A stretch of 38,976 nucleotides of DNA, taken from positions 1 to 38,976 of the IMG/VR virus record IMGVR_UViG_3300022891_000006; one strand, written 5' to 3'. The stretch comes from a virus. The notes beneath the pieces were generated by a model. The model ran no database searches, was not told the DNA's origin, and saw only the letters and a list, made by a program, of their open reading frames with translations. Of this stretch, positions 9,972-17,745 are shown in pieces; position 1 is the first letter of the stretch; the number at the start of each line of letters is the position of its first letter. Made by a program: the position numbers and the translations under genes.

Positions 9972-10175
9972 TTACCCCTTCGCCGCCTGTTTCGCCGCGC
10001 GGGCCTTCGCCTCGGCGTCCTGTGACGCCAAGGCTACCTCTAACCACCAGTTGGGCCGGGTCGCAAGATCCCAGGGGGCGACGCCGAGGTACCGGGCCGC
10101 CTTGATGACTCTGTACCAGTTCGGCACTTCCCCGAACAGCCCGTCAGTACGGAGGGCTCGGGTCAGCGCCTTCAC
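9972..10175 (-). CDS. Tail assembly chaperone, downstream frame (T part)
   Basis: 67 codons in the -1 frame relative to the upstream chaperone ORF, ending 3 bases before the tape measure start. In long-tailed phages this segment is normally made as a C-terminal extension of the upstream chaperone by -1 ribosomal frameshifting and helps to fold the tape measure. The sequence VPNWYRVIKAARYLGV and WDLATRPNWWLEVAL fits this role (bulky, helical, short). A CCCCCAA heptamer at 10178-10184, just before the upstream TGA, could be the slip site. Separate initiation is also possible, because GTG at 10175 overlaps the stop as GTGA. The sequence does not settle which is used. Confidence 0.75.
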   Translation of the reverse strand: MKALTRALRTDGLFGEVPNWYRVIKAARYLGVAPWDLATRPNWWLEVALASQDAEAKARAAKQAAKG

Positions 10176-10564
10176 GCTTGGGGGTCGGGCCGCCCGTCGC
10201 TGTTGATCGCGGTAATGATCTTCATGTAGATCGAGAGGGGGACGTGCATCAGCGGGTCGTGCGGCGGTGCGGCGTCCAGGGCGGGGTCGGTGTCGACAGG
10301 GTCGCCGTTCTCCCTGACCACGGCGTGGCGTGCTTCGACGGCGGGCAGTTCCAGCGGGACGAGACGCTGGTATTCGTCTGTAAGGTCCCACTTCACAACG
10401 AGTTTCCGGATCTGCTCGACGATGCGCCGGATGTTCTTGTCGGCCTGCAGTTCCTCCAGTTCCGCCGGGGTCCATGACGGTGGCCGGTACGTGATGTGCA
10501 AGACTTCGGATGCGAAGTGGACATCGAGGTCTCGGACTTCCTTCAGGGCATCGCTGATCTTCAT
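10172..10564 (-). CDS. Tail assembly chaperone, upstream frame (G part)
   Basis: 130 residues, acidic and helical, starting MKISDALKEVRDLDVHF. Position between major tail protein and tape measure and its two-frame arrangement identify it as the G-type tail assembly chaperone, which coats the tape measure before tail tube polymerisation. The last codons cover the sequence CCCCCAA followed closely by TGA, the probable site of a -1 shift into the downstream frame. ATG at 10564 follows a leader of about 100 bases that contains a perfect 12-bp hairpin and a GACTAGTC box. Confidence 0.8.
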   Translation of the reverse strand: MKISDALKEVRDLDVHFASEVLHITYRPPSWTPAELEELQADKNIRRIVEQIRKLVVKWDLTDEYQRLVPLELPAVEARHAVVRENGDPVDTDPALDAAPPHDPLMHVPLSIYMKIITAINSDGRPDPQA

Positions 10565-10580
10565 TGGTGATCCTGTCGTT

Positions 10581-10588
10581 GACTAGTC
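10581..10588. promoter_or_regulatory. GACTAGTC palindrome in chaperone leader
   Basis: An 8-bp palindrome 17 bases before the chaperone ATG. The same octamer occurs within an 18-bp repeat at 25199-25216 and 26820-26837, both inside predicted minus-strand promoters. The ACTAGT core is rare in this GC-rich sequence, and I found only these three copies. Function is inferred from position only. Confidence 0.35.
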
Positions 10589-10620
10589 GTAGTCGAGCAC
10601 TCTACATGTTCTTGACAAGC

Positions 10621-10650
10621 CGAAACCCCCGCACACCGGCGGGGGTTTCG
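10621..10650 (-). terminator. 12-bp hairpin between major tail protein and chaperone genes
   Basis: CGAAACCCCCGC at 10621-10632 pairs perfectly with GCGGGGGTTTCG at 10639-10650 around a 6-base loop. It lies 12 bases after the major tail protein stop on the minus strand. There is no clear U-tract, so it may be a partial terminator that lowers expression of the downstream tail genes relative to the abundant tube protein. Confidence 0.7.
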
Positions 10651-10662
10651 ACTACTCGTTGA

Positions 10663-11679
10663 CTACAGTGTGGCCGTGGTCGTGACTACCTCGATCGTGA
10701 ACGACTTGCCAGCGCCCCACGATGCGTCGTGAGTGGCCTCGAACGTCCACTCGACACCGAACACGCCGTCCTCGTCGCTGAGTTCGCCGACGTCCGAGAC
10801 CTGCCCACACAGATCGATGGTGACCGAGTGGAAGATGTCATCCTCAGGGTCGGCCGCCTCGTAGATCCTCGGCCCGAACGCCTGCAGCCGCATGTAACGG
10901 TTCTCGCCGTTGCGCATGGCTTCGAGGGACTCCATGCCCTGCGCGTTGGCTTCCTGCGTGATCTTGAACTCGACGGTGGGCTCGACCTCGATCGTCGCGG
11001 CGAACGACGCCTGCGCGGCGTCCACCACCCACAGAGGGCTGAACCGGTCGGTGATGTTGAACTCGCCCTTGAGGGCTCGCAGCAACTTCGTCTCACCGAT
11101 GTCCGCGTGGGCTTCGTCGAGGTAGACGGACAGTTCGGACGGCCGGACCGGGATCTGGGGCAGGCTCGTCGGTGAACTGGTGAGGGTGACGCCGTCCTGG
11201 ATCGCCCGGCCCAGAACGGAGCCGCCCAGTTCGATCTCGTCCCGAGACCAGTTCCAGGTGTACTCGGTGAAGATGGAGTTGGCCATCCGGTGAGCCCGGA
11301 CACCTGACCCCTGCTCGATCGTGTACGTCTTCGGCGCGTCGTCACCAAAAGTGTTGCTGGTAAACGTGTGCCGGTACGCGCCGGTCGGTGTGGCACTGTC
11401 CATGATCTGAGCGATCGTGGGAGTGTTCACCGACGAGGCGAAGGCGTACGGCAGTTCGGGGTAGACGGCGAGGCCCTCGACCTTGGCCTCGGTCCACTCC
11501 TTGCCGAGAATCTGCAGGCTGGCGTATTTCTGACCGGCCGGGAGCAGTTTCTTGATCGTGGTCTTGGGACCGAACTTGAATCCCATGGAGCCGAGGCGCT
11601 TTCCGGCAGCAACAGCCGTGCCAGGCGTCGACTCAACTCCGATCTGTGCTGACTGGCTGATAGTGCTGCGTTCCGCCAC
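10663..11679 (-). CDS. Major tail (tube) protein
   Basis: 338 residues. Position directly before the chaperone pair and a beta-rich sequence (for example YTIEQGSGVRAHRMANSIFTEYTW, split over two strands; VTIDLCGQVSDVGEL) with a GTAVAAGKRLGSMGFKFGPK N-terminus fit actinophage tube proteins that stack as hexameric rings. GTG start at 11679 with AGGAG 6 bases upstream. A hairpin follows the stop, as usual for this highly expressed gene. It is separated from the upstream glycoside hydrolase gene by 36 bases. Confidence 0.85.
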   Translation of the reverse strand: MAERSTISQSAQIGVESTPGTAVAAGKRLGSMGFKFGPKTTIKKLLPAGQKYASLQILGKEWTEAKVEGLAVYPELPYAFASSVNTPTIAQIMDSATPTGAYRHTFTSNTFGDDAPKTYTIEQGSGVRAHRMANSIFTEYTWNWSRDEIELGGSVLGRAIQDGVTLTSSPTSLPQIPVRPSELSVYLDEAHADIGETKLLRALKGEFNITDRFSPLWVVDAAQASFAATIEVEPTVEFKITQEANAQGMESLEAMRNGENRYMRLQAFGPRIYEAADPEDDIFHSVTIDLCGQVSDVGELSDEDGVFGVEWTFEATHDASWGAGKSFTIEVVTTTATL

Positions 11680-11715
11680 AACGGACTCCTAACGGGAAGG
11701 TGTGTTACTTGGGGC

Positions 11716-12930
11716 TCAGTGTGCCAGAGCGAGGATCTGCGCTCGGTACGCAGCCGCACTCTTGGGGTTGACGGTCGGACGGCCTTCGCGAGTGGTCAAC
11801 TGCGACTGAATGTAGCCAGCCTCTTCGTCGAACCAGGCGTCGTAGGCAATGGTGTTGGCGGGCTTCGACTTCAGGAAGTTGAAGACGTGATTGACGTACC
11901 GGTCATTGTCGCCTCCGGCGTGGCCTTCCCACTGGCAGCCACCGAAGTTGCAGGCGACACCCCATTCGGGAAGCGCGAACTTCTTGCCGTTCGCGACTGC
12001 GTAGTTGTAGGAGTCAGTCAGCGAGCGGTAGGCGTCGCGCCGAGCGGCGTCATTGGACGCGGTGATCGGCTCCCAGGCGTCGTAGTAGTCGATGCCATAG
12101 GTGTCGACGTTCGCCTTGACAGCCTGGAACACACCGCGAACATCAACGTCGGTCTGGTCACCACCCCAGTTGGGGTTGAACGTGACAGTGCATCCGGGAC
12201 ACGCGGTGTGGATAGCGATGGCCGCCCGGTTGAATGCGGCGATCCACGCGGTGCGGTTGCCAGGGTTGACGTGCCAAGCGCTGGAGGGGAGGTTCATCTC
12301 CCAGCCGAGCCGGACATCGGTGCGCGGGTCCATCGCTTCGACGCGGTTGGCCCATGCGGTCCATTGGGAATTGTAATTCGTTCCGACAGCGCCGTTTCCG
12401 GGCCAGAGCGGCATGGCGAACGACAGTCGGCCCTTACCTGCGGTGCCGAGGTATCCGTCCGGGATCGGCTCGGTGTATGCCCAGTTGTCGTTCAGCGCCG
12501 TCCAGTTGTCCCGTGCGGGGTGGATGACGATGATGTCGACAGGCTTGCCGCGCATCGACTCGAAAGCGGTGACGTTGACCGCGCCTTGCCACTGTGGGTT
12601 GGTGCCGGACAGCCACGGCATCCCACTGCGGTTGGTGCTGGCCGGGGGTGGCGTGGTGGTCGGCGGGACCGTGGTCGGCGGAACCGTGGTCGGTGGCACG
12701 GTCGTCGGAGGGACGGTGGTCGGCGGAGCCGTGGTGGGGGGGGGGCTGGGAGTGGCCAGGCTGTCGAGGTATGCCTTGATGACGGCCTGGTCGGTGTCGA
12801 TGTGCGCGAGCGCGGCCTGTGCCTGCTCGCGCGTCGGGGCCGGGTCATCGGCGTTGGCGAGCGTGGCCACGCCGAGCGTGAGGGTGGCGACTACTGCAGC
12901 CGCCGAGGCCCAGATTCGTTGCCGGTTCAT
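11716..12930 (-). CDS. Secreted GH26-like glycoside hydrolase in the tail operon
   Basis: 404 residues. Residues 1-27 form a Sec signal peptide (basic MNRQR, hydrophobic core, cleavage expected near LANA). A Pro-Thr linker with five tandem PTTVP-type units spans about residues 60-100. The rest resembles a glycoside hydrolase family 26 TIM barrel: RLGWEMNLP carries the likely acid/base Glu and KFALPEWGVAC the likely nucleophile Glu; HVNPGNRTAWIAAFNR and FNPNWGG are also family-like. Predicted substrate is a beta-mannan or similar host-coat polysaccharide; substrate is inference. ATG at 12930 has AGGAG just upstream and follows the previous stop by 7 bases, so it is firmly part of the structural operon. 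An ATG at 12948 lacks a ribosome site. Confidence 0.85.
   Translation of the reverse strand: MNRQRIWASAAAVVATLTLGVATLANADDPAPTREQAQAALAHIDTDQAVIKAYLDSLATPSPPPTTAPPTTVPPTTVPPTTVPPTTVPPTTTPPPASTNRSGMPWLSGTNPQWQGAVNVTAFESMRGKPVDIIVIHPARDNWTALNDNWAYTEPIPDGYLGTAGKGRLSFAMPLWPGNGAVGTNYNSQWTAWANRVEAMDPRTDVRLGWEMNLPSSAWHVNPGNRTAWIAAFNRAAIAIHTACPGCTVTFNPNWGGDQTDVDVRGVFQAVKANVDTYGIDYYDAWEPITASNDAARRDAYRSLTDSYNYAVANGKKFALPEWGVACNFGGCQWEGHAGGDNDRYVNHVFNFLKSKPANTIAYDAWFDEEAGYIQSQLTTREGRPTVNPKSAAAYRAQILALAH
12640..12745 (-). repeat. Tandem 15-bp repeats encoding the PTTVP linker
   Basis: Five to six imperfect 15-bp units (plus-strand form GTGGTCGGCGGAACC) encode the Pro-Thr linker between signal/N-terminal segment and the GH26-like domain. 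Copy number is likely to vary by slippage. Confidence 0.85.
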
Positions 12931-12937
12931 GGTGCTC

Positions 12938-13375
12938 CTATTGGTCATGCGAGGCTTGGATGCGATAGATCCCGCCGAGGTGCCGGTATTGCTGTCCGGC
13001 TTCTACTTCGGGGTACTCGATGATGCTTTCGCGGACCGTTGTCAGTGATCCGCCCGGGACGGTGATGTTCGTGTGCGGCCGGTGCAACAGTGCGTGGAGC
13101 CTCGTAGCGATCGGGTTGAGGCTGTCCCATCCCGAACTACGATCGACGGCCTTGACCGCGTAGAGGCAGTCTCCCATGACCTCTACTCCGCCGACCCCTA
13201 GCACATCGCGGTGGCTCTGCATGAGGAAGGTGACGTACGGCAGGTCCGGCGGCCGGGCCGACAGGGTGTAGGAGACCCGGCCTTGCACGAGGTCCGTCAG
13301 GATGTCGTCGTTCGCGAGCAGGTCATAGAGCCACGGCGCTATGATCCCGGTCGTCAGAATCGGCTTGTCGGTCAT
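12938..13375 (-). CDS. Tail terminator / tail completion protein
   Basis: 145 residues. Place in the order (after gp10-like protein and before the tube protein) and a sequence with DLPYVTFLMQSHRD and RLHALLHRPH resemble tail terminator proteins (DUF3168-like), which cap the completed tube before head joining. ATG at 13375 overlaps the upstream stop as ATGA. No ribosome site is needed if translation is coupled. The family assignment rests on position plus weak similarity. Confidence 0.7.
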   Translation of the reverse strand: MTDKPILTTGIIAPWLYDLLANDDILTDLVQGRVSYTLSARPPDLPYVTFLMQSHRDVLGVGGVEVMGDCLYAVKAVDRSSGWDSLNPIATRLHALLHRPHTNITVPGGSLTTVRESIIEYPEVEAGQQYRHLGGIYRIQASHDQ

Positions 13376-13725
13376 GTCGCTCTACACGCATCCTTGACCG
13401 CTTCGGTCATTCGACGGGCGTACATCGGTTCGTGCCGGTGGGCTGTCGGGCCGACGATCGGGCGGGCTCGCTGCCGGTATGTGCCCCACTCCTGGAAGCG
13501 GGAGTAGAACCCCTGACCTCGGTTGTACCCGATCCAGACCTCGGCGTGGAGTTTCCCGGCGGGCTTGTCGACGGTGACCCGCCGGACCATGCCGGTGTCG
13601 ACCCACAGGATGGTCTTGAGTTCCCGCGCCATGTCCTGCGCTTCGGCGTCAACGGCGTCGTCGATGTTCTTTCCCATCGCCGCCGCGATCGCACCGAAGT
13701 AGTTGTACTTGACGTGGATACCCAT
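13372..13725 (-). CDS. HK97 gp10-like tail completion protein
   Basis: 117 residues. An N-terminal helix with AIAAAMGKNIDDAV is followed by LKTILWVDTGMVRRVTV, EVWIGYNRGQGFYSRFQEWGT and a closing helix; this pattern (substrate-like D-T-G followed by Y..FQEWGT) is characteristic of HK97 gp10-like neck proteins. It probably joins head connector to tail. ATG at 13725 shares one base with the preceding TGA, and the gene overlaps the next by ATGA. Confidence 0.75.
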   Translation of the reverse strand: MGIHVKYNYFGAIAAAMGKNIDDAVDAEAQDMARELKTILWVDTGMVRRVTVDKPAGKLHAEVWIGYNRGQGFYSRFQEWGTYRQRARPIVGPTAHRHEPMYARRMTEAVKDACRAT

Positions 13726-14090
13726 CAGAGTTCCCTGATGCCAGCGCGATTCACGGTCACGACTTCAGACGGTGGAGTCAGCATCCCGACGATGACCCAG
13801 ACGCCGTTGTCCTTCGCATTCCGGACCCGGTCGCCTTCCTTGTAGAGCGTGCCGATCGGGAACAGCAAAATGGCGCTGGCTACCCCGTATTCGGATTCAA
13901 GCCGGATCTCCGGCTCGTCGTCGGTCAGGCGCACGAACCGGCACTTGGTCGGGCTCGGTCGTTCGACCCACGAGTTGTTCACGCCACCGCTGCTATCCCT
14001 CACGCGGGTGAGGTCACGGATGTAGCAGCGGTCCAGGAAGGTGGTCGCGACCAGTCGGCGTCCGTTGCCGATGACCGATTTGACGCTCAT
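13725..14090 (-). CDS. Head-tail stopper protein
   Basis: 121 residues, mainly beta strands (CRFVRLTDDEPEIRLESEYG, DNGVWVIVGMLTPP). Position immediately before the gp10-like gene and length match the head closure/stopper family that plugs the portal after DNA packaging. Starts ATG at 14090 and overlaps the upstream small gene by ATGA. Identification is by position and size; no diagnostic motif. Confidence 0.65.
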   Translation of the reverse strand: MSVKSVIGNGRRLVATTFLDRCYIRDLTRVRDSSGGVNNSWVERPSPTKCRFVRLTDDEPEIRLESEYGVASAILLFPIGTLYKEGDRVRNAKDNGVWVIVGMLTPPSEVVTVNRAGIREL

Positions 14091-14341
14091 TCGCTGATGA
14101 TCTTCCTCAACTTCGCGGGGTGCTTCTCGGCGAGGAACTTGGCGTGCGTCGCCGACATCGCATCCACGTAAGGACGTTCGGGGTACTCGCCGACGACCTC
14201 TTCCACCAACTCATCCTTGTACTTGCCTTCCTTGGGTCGCTCCTCAACCGGGGTCGGCTGCGGGGCGGTAGCCTCCTCCTCGGTCTTGACGGCCTCGTCG
14301 AGTTCCTTGTCGGCCTTCTTGCGCTCTGCTGCGGTGGTCAT
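14087..14341 (-). CDS. Small acidic protein of the connector cluster
   Basis: 84 residues, highly charged (Lys/Glu-rich), with a disordered middle TEEEATAPQPTPVEERPKEG and a C-terminal helical part AMSATHAKFLAEKHPAKLRKII. Not recognised. A GAGGAGA ribosome site precedes ATG at 14341 by 4 bases and the stop overlaps the stopper gene, so it is expressed with the head-tail joining genes. It could be a connector accessory or capsid-bound peptide. Confidence 0.7.
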   Translation of the reverse strand: MTTAAERKKADKELDEAVKTEEEATAPQPTPVEERPKEGKYKDELVEEVVGEYPERPYVDAMSATHAKFLAEKHPAKLRKIISE

Positions 14342-14350
14342 GTCGTCTCC

Positions 14351-14641
14351 TCAGATCACGTTACTTGCAAGGACTTCTAGGGCGATCTCATCGACGGCGT
14401 CGATGACTCCTGTACCTTCGGGCCTGAAGAACCAGGTGCTTGGCTGGTCCACCAGAACCGAAACGTCATACAGGCCAACATCCCGGCGAACGAAGTACTC
14501 GCTGGGGTAGGTGATGGTGGTGCTACTGCCGTCCGGCGCGCGGGCGGTGAGTTGCACGATGTTAGGATCGGTGGGGACTCCGAGCAGCCGGAACTCACAT
14601 TCGATCGTCACCCGCTGGCCCACGAACACGCGCTGGCTCAT
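14351..14641 (-). CDS. Small beta-rich structural protein
   Basis: 96 residues, predicted almost entirely beta: RVTIECEFRLLGVPT, VQLTARAPDGSSTTITYP, VGLYDVSVLVDQPSTWFFRPEG. Looks like a single Ig-like or immunoglobulin-fold module, a type often used for head decoration or neck whiskers in siphophages, but I do not recognise a family. AGGAGAGG ribosome site; ATG at 14641 shares a base with the TGA of the repeat protein upstream. Confidence 0.7.
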   Translation of the reverse strand: MSQRVFVGQRVTIECEFRLLGVPTDPNIVQLTARAPDGSSTTITYPSEYFVRRDVGLYDVSVLVDQPSTWFFRPEGTGVIDAVDEIALEVLASNVI

Positions 14642-15678
14642 CAGCCTCTCCTGATCCTGGTGCGGACCTCACCGATGACGCGGCGGGTGACGACGACGAT
14701 ACCGGGGCGGCCGAAGATCCGGCCGAAGTGCGCCGTGGCGAGCCCGCCGGTCGGTGTGCTGGAGCCGGTGAACCGTTTGATGATGGCCTTGCGGAACGCG
14801 CCGGTCGGCGTGGTCGAGCCCGCCATGGTCTTGTTCGCGCGCTTCAGCGTCAGGCCGGTGGGAGTGGTGGAACCGGCGAAGACCTTGATCATCGTTTTCT
14901 TCAGCAGACCGGTCGGCGTGCTGGAGCCGGTGAAAACCCGCACCACGACACGCATCTTGGACAGCGCACCCGTGGGTGTGCTGGAACCGGTGAAGGGGTT
15001 CTTGGTGATGGTCTTGCGCAGTGCGCCGGTCGGGGTGCTGGAACCGGTGAACGTGATCATCGCCTGTGACGGTGTTTCGGTGTCGGTGGCGTTGAACGAG
15101 TCGATGATGAGGTCTTTGGCCCCGGACGCGCCGGAGACCGTGGTGACACCGATGAACCCGGCGGACGGCTGGTTCGTGTCGGTGGCGACGATCTGCCATG
15201 TCGACGTCGGCTCGGGGTTGGACTGCAGCCAGGTACGGGCCTTCTGGCTGTTGCCGAACACGGCGATGCGGGTGTGCACCACCTGCCCGGCGGTGAATCC
15301 GTGGGTGTAGGTCTGAAGGTCGGTGCCGGAGTAGCCGGTTGACCACCCGAAGATCATATTGCTGGGTTCGAGCGAGAAGTAGTACCCCGTCTCGGTGTCC
15401 ACGTTCGTCGACGTCCGGACGAAGACATAGGGGAACTGGGTGCCGGTCGGTACCGTCCAGATGAAGTCGATTTCCTGGTTGGTCCGCGAGGCTGCGTTGA
15501 GCCGGATCGAGGTTCGGTTGCCGCTGGCCGCGCCGGTGCGTATCCGGGCCTGGTTGGACTGGATCGTGACGGTGCCGCTGTTGTCGGCCTTGCTGATGGT
15601 CCAGTTCGTTCCGGCGACACTGGTTCCGTTGGAACCGGTGAAGGTATCGACCGCGCCGGACGGCATGATGTTCGCCAT
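14641..15678 (-). CDS. Structural protein with LamG-like domain and GSSTPTG repeats
   Basis: 345 residues. Residues about 10-205 form a beta-rich domain that resembles a lectin/LamG-type jelly roll (FTGSNGTSVAGTNWTIS, TGYYFSLEPSNMIFGWS). From residue 209, six copies of a G-S-[ST]-T-P-T-G motif, five of them followed by a hydrophobic/basic linker such as ALRKTITK, repeat at 16-20-residue spacing. The C-terminus is very basic (TRRVIGEVRTRIRRG). It may be a capsid- or neck-attached fibre that binds glycans. Its place among connector genes, not tail fibres, is unusual. Confidence 0.75.
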   Translation of the reverse strand: MANIMPSGAVDTFTGSNGTSVAGTNWTISKADNSGTVTIQSNQARIRTGAASGNRTSIRLNAASRTNQEIDFIWTVPTGTQFPYVFVRTSTNVDTETGYYFSLEPSNMIFGWSTGYSGTDLQTYTHGFTAGQVVHTRIAVFGNSQKARTWLQSNPEPTSTWQIVATDTNQPSAGFIGVTTVSGASGAKDLIIDSFNATDTETPSQAMITFTGSSTPTGALRKTITKNPFTGSSTPTGALSKMRVVVRVFTGSSTPTGLLKKTMIKVFAGSTTPTGLTLKRANKTMAGSTTPTGAFRKAIIKRFTGSSTPTGGLATAHFGRIFGRPGIVVVTRRVIGEVRTRIRRG

Positions 15679-15733
15679 CGGCTCTTACCTCCCAGTTCCT
15701 GCTCAGCCGACCTTTCTCTGTGGTCTTGCGGGC

Positions 15734-16489
15734 TTACCCGCCGGAGACCATGGTGAATTGGTAGGTGGCCTGGAGGCTTTCGGACGACGCGAGGTTGACG
15801 ACGGTGAACAGGGTGCGGTCGAGCATGACCCCACCGCCGGTGGCTGCCTGGCTGAAGATGCCGTGCTCGGTCGCGGCGACGGTCGCGGAAACCGTGATGG
15901 TGGCGACGGATTCGTACACGTTGGCGTTTCCGGCCTGCTCGCCGGTGGTTCCGGTGGGCCGGGTGCTCGACACCGCGTACTGAGTTGTCAACTCGGTGGT
16001 CAAGGCCGTGTTTCCGACTGCCTCAGCGGAACCGCCGGTGCCGAGACCGTGGTACTTCATGTTCTCCAGTTCCACCAGGTTCTGGAAGGCGTCGATCACG
16101 TAGTTGACGCCGGTGGTGGTGATGACCCGGCACGACGCCAGCCCGAGGTCGTGCTGCAGCCCCTCACGGTCGATCTTCGCGAGCCACAGGTTGCCGATGA
16201 TGGCGACGGAACCGCCGCGAGCCGCCTGCTCCGCCGAGGCCGCAGCGGCGATGGAGCGCTCGAAGTTCTCGGCGTTCTCCTCCTGCCAGGCGACTCGTTC
16301 CAGGAGCGCGGCCTTGCCGAACTTCCGGGCGCTGGCGATGACGCCGCGTCCACTGAGTTCGGGGTGTGCCCGCAGCCCACCACCGAACCGGATGGCGTCG
16401 GCCTCGGTCATGACGACGGGCCGCTTCGGCGGGGCGGGAATCCGGACTAGGCCGAGAGACCCTGATGGCTGACTGGTCGAGTTACGCAT
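15734..16489 (-). CDS. Head-associated structural protein, unknown family
   Basis: 251 residues. The first 115 residues are basic and helical (AWQEENAENFERSIAAAASAEQAARG); the C-terminal part is beta-rich, with NMKYHGLGTGGSAEAVGNTAL and SATVAATEHGIFSQ. This C-terminal pattern is common in phage virion proteins of unknown function, sometimes near head fibres. ATG at 16489 lies 9 bases after the upstream stop, with GAGAGG as ribosome site. A 55-base gap separates it from the repeat protein. Confidence 0.7.
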   Translation of the reverse strand: MRNSTSQPSGSLGLVRIPAPPKRPVVMTEADAIRFGGGLRAHPELSGRGVIASARKFGKAALLERVAWQEENAENFERSIAAAASAEQAARGGSVAIIGNLWLAKIDREGLQHDLGLASCRVITTTGVNYVIDAFQNLVELENMKYHGLGTGGSAEAVGNTALTTELTTQYAVSSTRPTGTTGEQAGNANVYESVATITVSATVAATEHGIFSQAATGGGVMLDRTLFTVVNLASSESLQATYQFTMVSGG

Positions 16490-16498
16490 GATGGCCTC

Positions 16499-16951
16499 TC
16501 AGGGCGTCGGCAGGATCGAGACGTCGTTGACGCGGTAGGGATAGGACGACGTCAGCGTGATCGAGCGTACTCGGCCGACGATCAGGCCAGCCTCTTCAAG
16601 CGCGTCGTCGATGTCGCTGAGGTCTTCTTCGGTGACGATGACGCGCGGGCGGCCGGACCATTTGTGGAAACCGACCCCCACGGAGCCGTCAGCGCCGATC
16701 TGCTGCTGTGAATTGACGTCGGGGTTGGACAGCACCCGGATGACGATTTCGGCGGCGCACATCGCCACCAGGCGCACATCGACGTCACCGTCATCGACGG
16801 CGGCGGCCAGCATCGGCCGGGCCAGGTCGATCTTGACGATGGCGTCCTGCAGGAGCGTCGCGGCGATGTCCGCCTCGCTCGGTTCACCATCGGTATCGAG
16901 GGCTCGCCAACGGTTGACGATGTCGTCAACCGTGACTTCTGGGTATGCCAT
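16499..16951 (-). CDS. Head-tail adaptor, Gp19/Gp15/Gp42-like
   Basis: 150 residues. Helical N-terminal half (EVTVDDIVNRWRAL, EADIAATLLQDAIVKIDLA, CAAEIVIRVLSNPDVNSQQQ) fits the mycobacteriophage Gp19/Gp15/Gp42-like adaptor family that binds the portal ring and starts the head-tail interface. The Ser-rich C-terminus (SITLTSSYPYRV) is also usual in the family. Follows the disordered protein gene by 24 bases. Confidence 0.75.
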   Translation of the reverse strand: MAYPEVTVDDIVNRWRALDTDGEPSEADIAATLLQDAIVKIDLARPMLAAAVDDGDVDVRLVAMCAAEIVIRVLSNPDVNSQQQIGADGSVGVGFHKWSGRPRVIVTEEDLSDIDDALEEAGLIVGRVRSITLTSSYPYRVNDVSILPTP

Positions 16952-16975
16952 GGCGAGCCCTCGATCCCTCAGGTC

Positions 16976-17347
16976 CTACTTCGTGCCGTTGCCGCGCGGG
17001 GTGACGACGGTCGACTCCGGCGTGCGGTCACCGCGACCGACACCACGCAGGGTGTATGCGGAGTTGGGGGTGGGGTCCATCTTCGTTCCCCGGTGCCCTT
17101 TCTCCTGCTCCTTGTCGACCCGGTCCTGCATGAACTTCTGCAGGTCCGCAGCGGCGGGCTCGTCGGCGATCTGCCCGGCGGGGGCTTCACCGACGCCACG
17201 GGGCGGGTTGGTCGACACCGGAGCGCCGACCGCTTCGCCCTGCTGGGTGCGCCCGGCCACGATCGGCGCTGTGCCGTCCGCTGCCGGGGTCTGGTCCGTC
17301 TCGTGCACCTTCGGTGCAGCGGCGGTCTTCTTGGCGGTCTCAGCCAT
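16976..17347 (-). CDS. Disordered small protein, unknown
   Basis: 123 residues, rich in Ala, Pro, Thr, Gly and charged residues with no hydrophobic core and a basic tail (GVGRGDRTPESTVVTPRGNG). Only AAADLQKFMQDRVDKEQEK (about 64-82) could form a helix. The stop of the upstream gene overlaps its ATG (17347), so it is cotranslated with the capsid cluster. Possible minor capsid or decoration peptide; not recognised. Confidence 0.6.
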   Translation of the reverse strand: MAETAKKTAAAPKVHETDQTPAADGTAPIVAGRTQQGEAVGAPVSTNPPRGVGEAPAGQIADEPAAADLQKFMQDRVDKEQEKGHRGTKMDPTPNSAYTLRGVGRGDRTPESTVVTPRGNGTK

Positions 17348-17745
17348 TAGTTGACCCTCTCAAACTGAACGGAGACCGATCCACCGGGATCGACCAGGCC
17401 GGTGCCGCCGACCGCGACGGAACGCCACTCCAGGACGTCACCGGCGACCACGACGTTGGAGGACGCGACACCCGTCAGGGGTACGACCTTTTCGTCATAG
17501 GCCACGAGGTTCACCGAGCCGAGCAGGGCGAGGGAGGCGACCACTGTGGTGCCCGCCCCGGCCTGTCCGTGGTTGATGAGCGACAGCGTGCGGCTGGCCG
17601 GTGACGCTGCACCGGTGACCGCCGCTGTGGCCGTGTAGGTGACCGCAGCCACGGTGCCGTCGAAAGGTGCTTCGACCACCGTGGACTGGGTTGCGAGGAT
17701 CGTCGCCGCCGGGGCGTCGATCGTCTTGGTCTGCTTGAGGCCCAT
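17347..17745 (-). CDS. Candidate capsid decoration protein
   Basis: 132 residues, small, neutral, almost all beta strands with Ala/Val/Thr (VEAPFDGTVAAVTYTATAAVTG, RTLSLINHGQAG, VLEWRSVAVGGTG). Size, composition and place directly after the major capsid gene suggest a trimeric decoration or head fibre protein. Starts ATG at 17745, sharing a base with the capsid stop codon. No family motif is identified, so decoration is an inference from context. Confidence 0.65.
   Translation of the reverse strand: MGLKQTKTIDAPAATILATQSTVVEAPFDGTVAAVTYTATAAVTGAASPASRTLSLINHGQAGAGTTVVASLALLGSVNLVAYDEKVVPLTGVASSNVVVAGDVLEWRSVAVGGTGLVDPGGSVSVQFERVN

Noticed and set aside
9972-10475. 167-residue frame as an independent gene
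   Set aside because: Its first 100 residues are a shadow of the upstream chaperone frame; only the last 67 codons look real.
11716-12930. Glycoside hydrolase gene as host contamination or assembly error
   Set aside because: It is joined to the tail genes by short gaps on the same strand with its own ribosome site.
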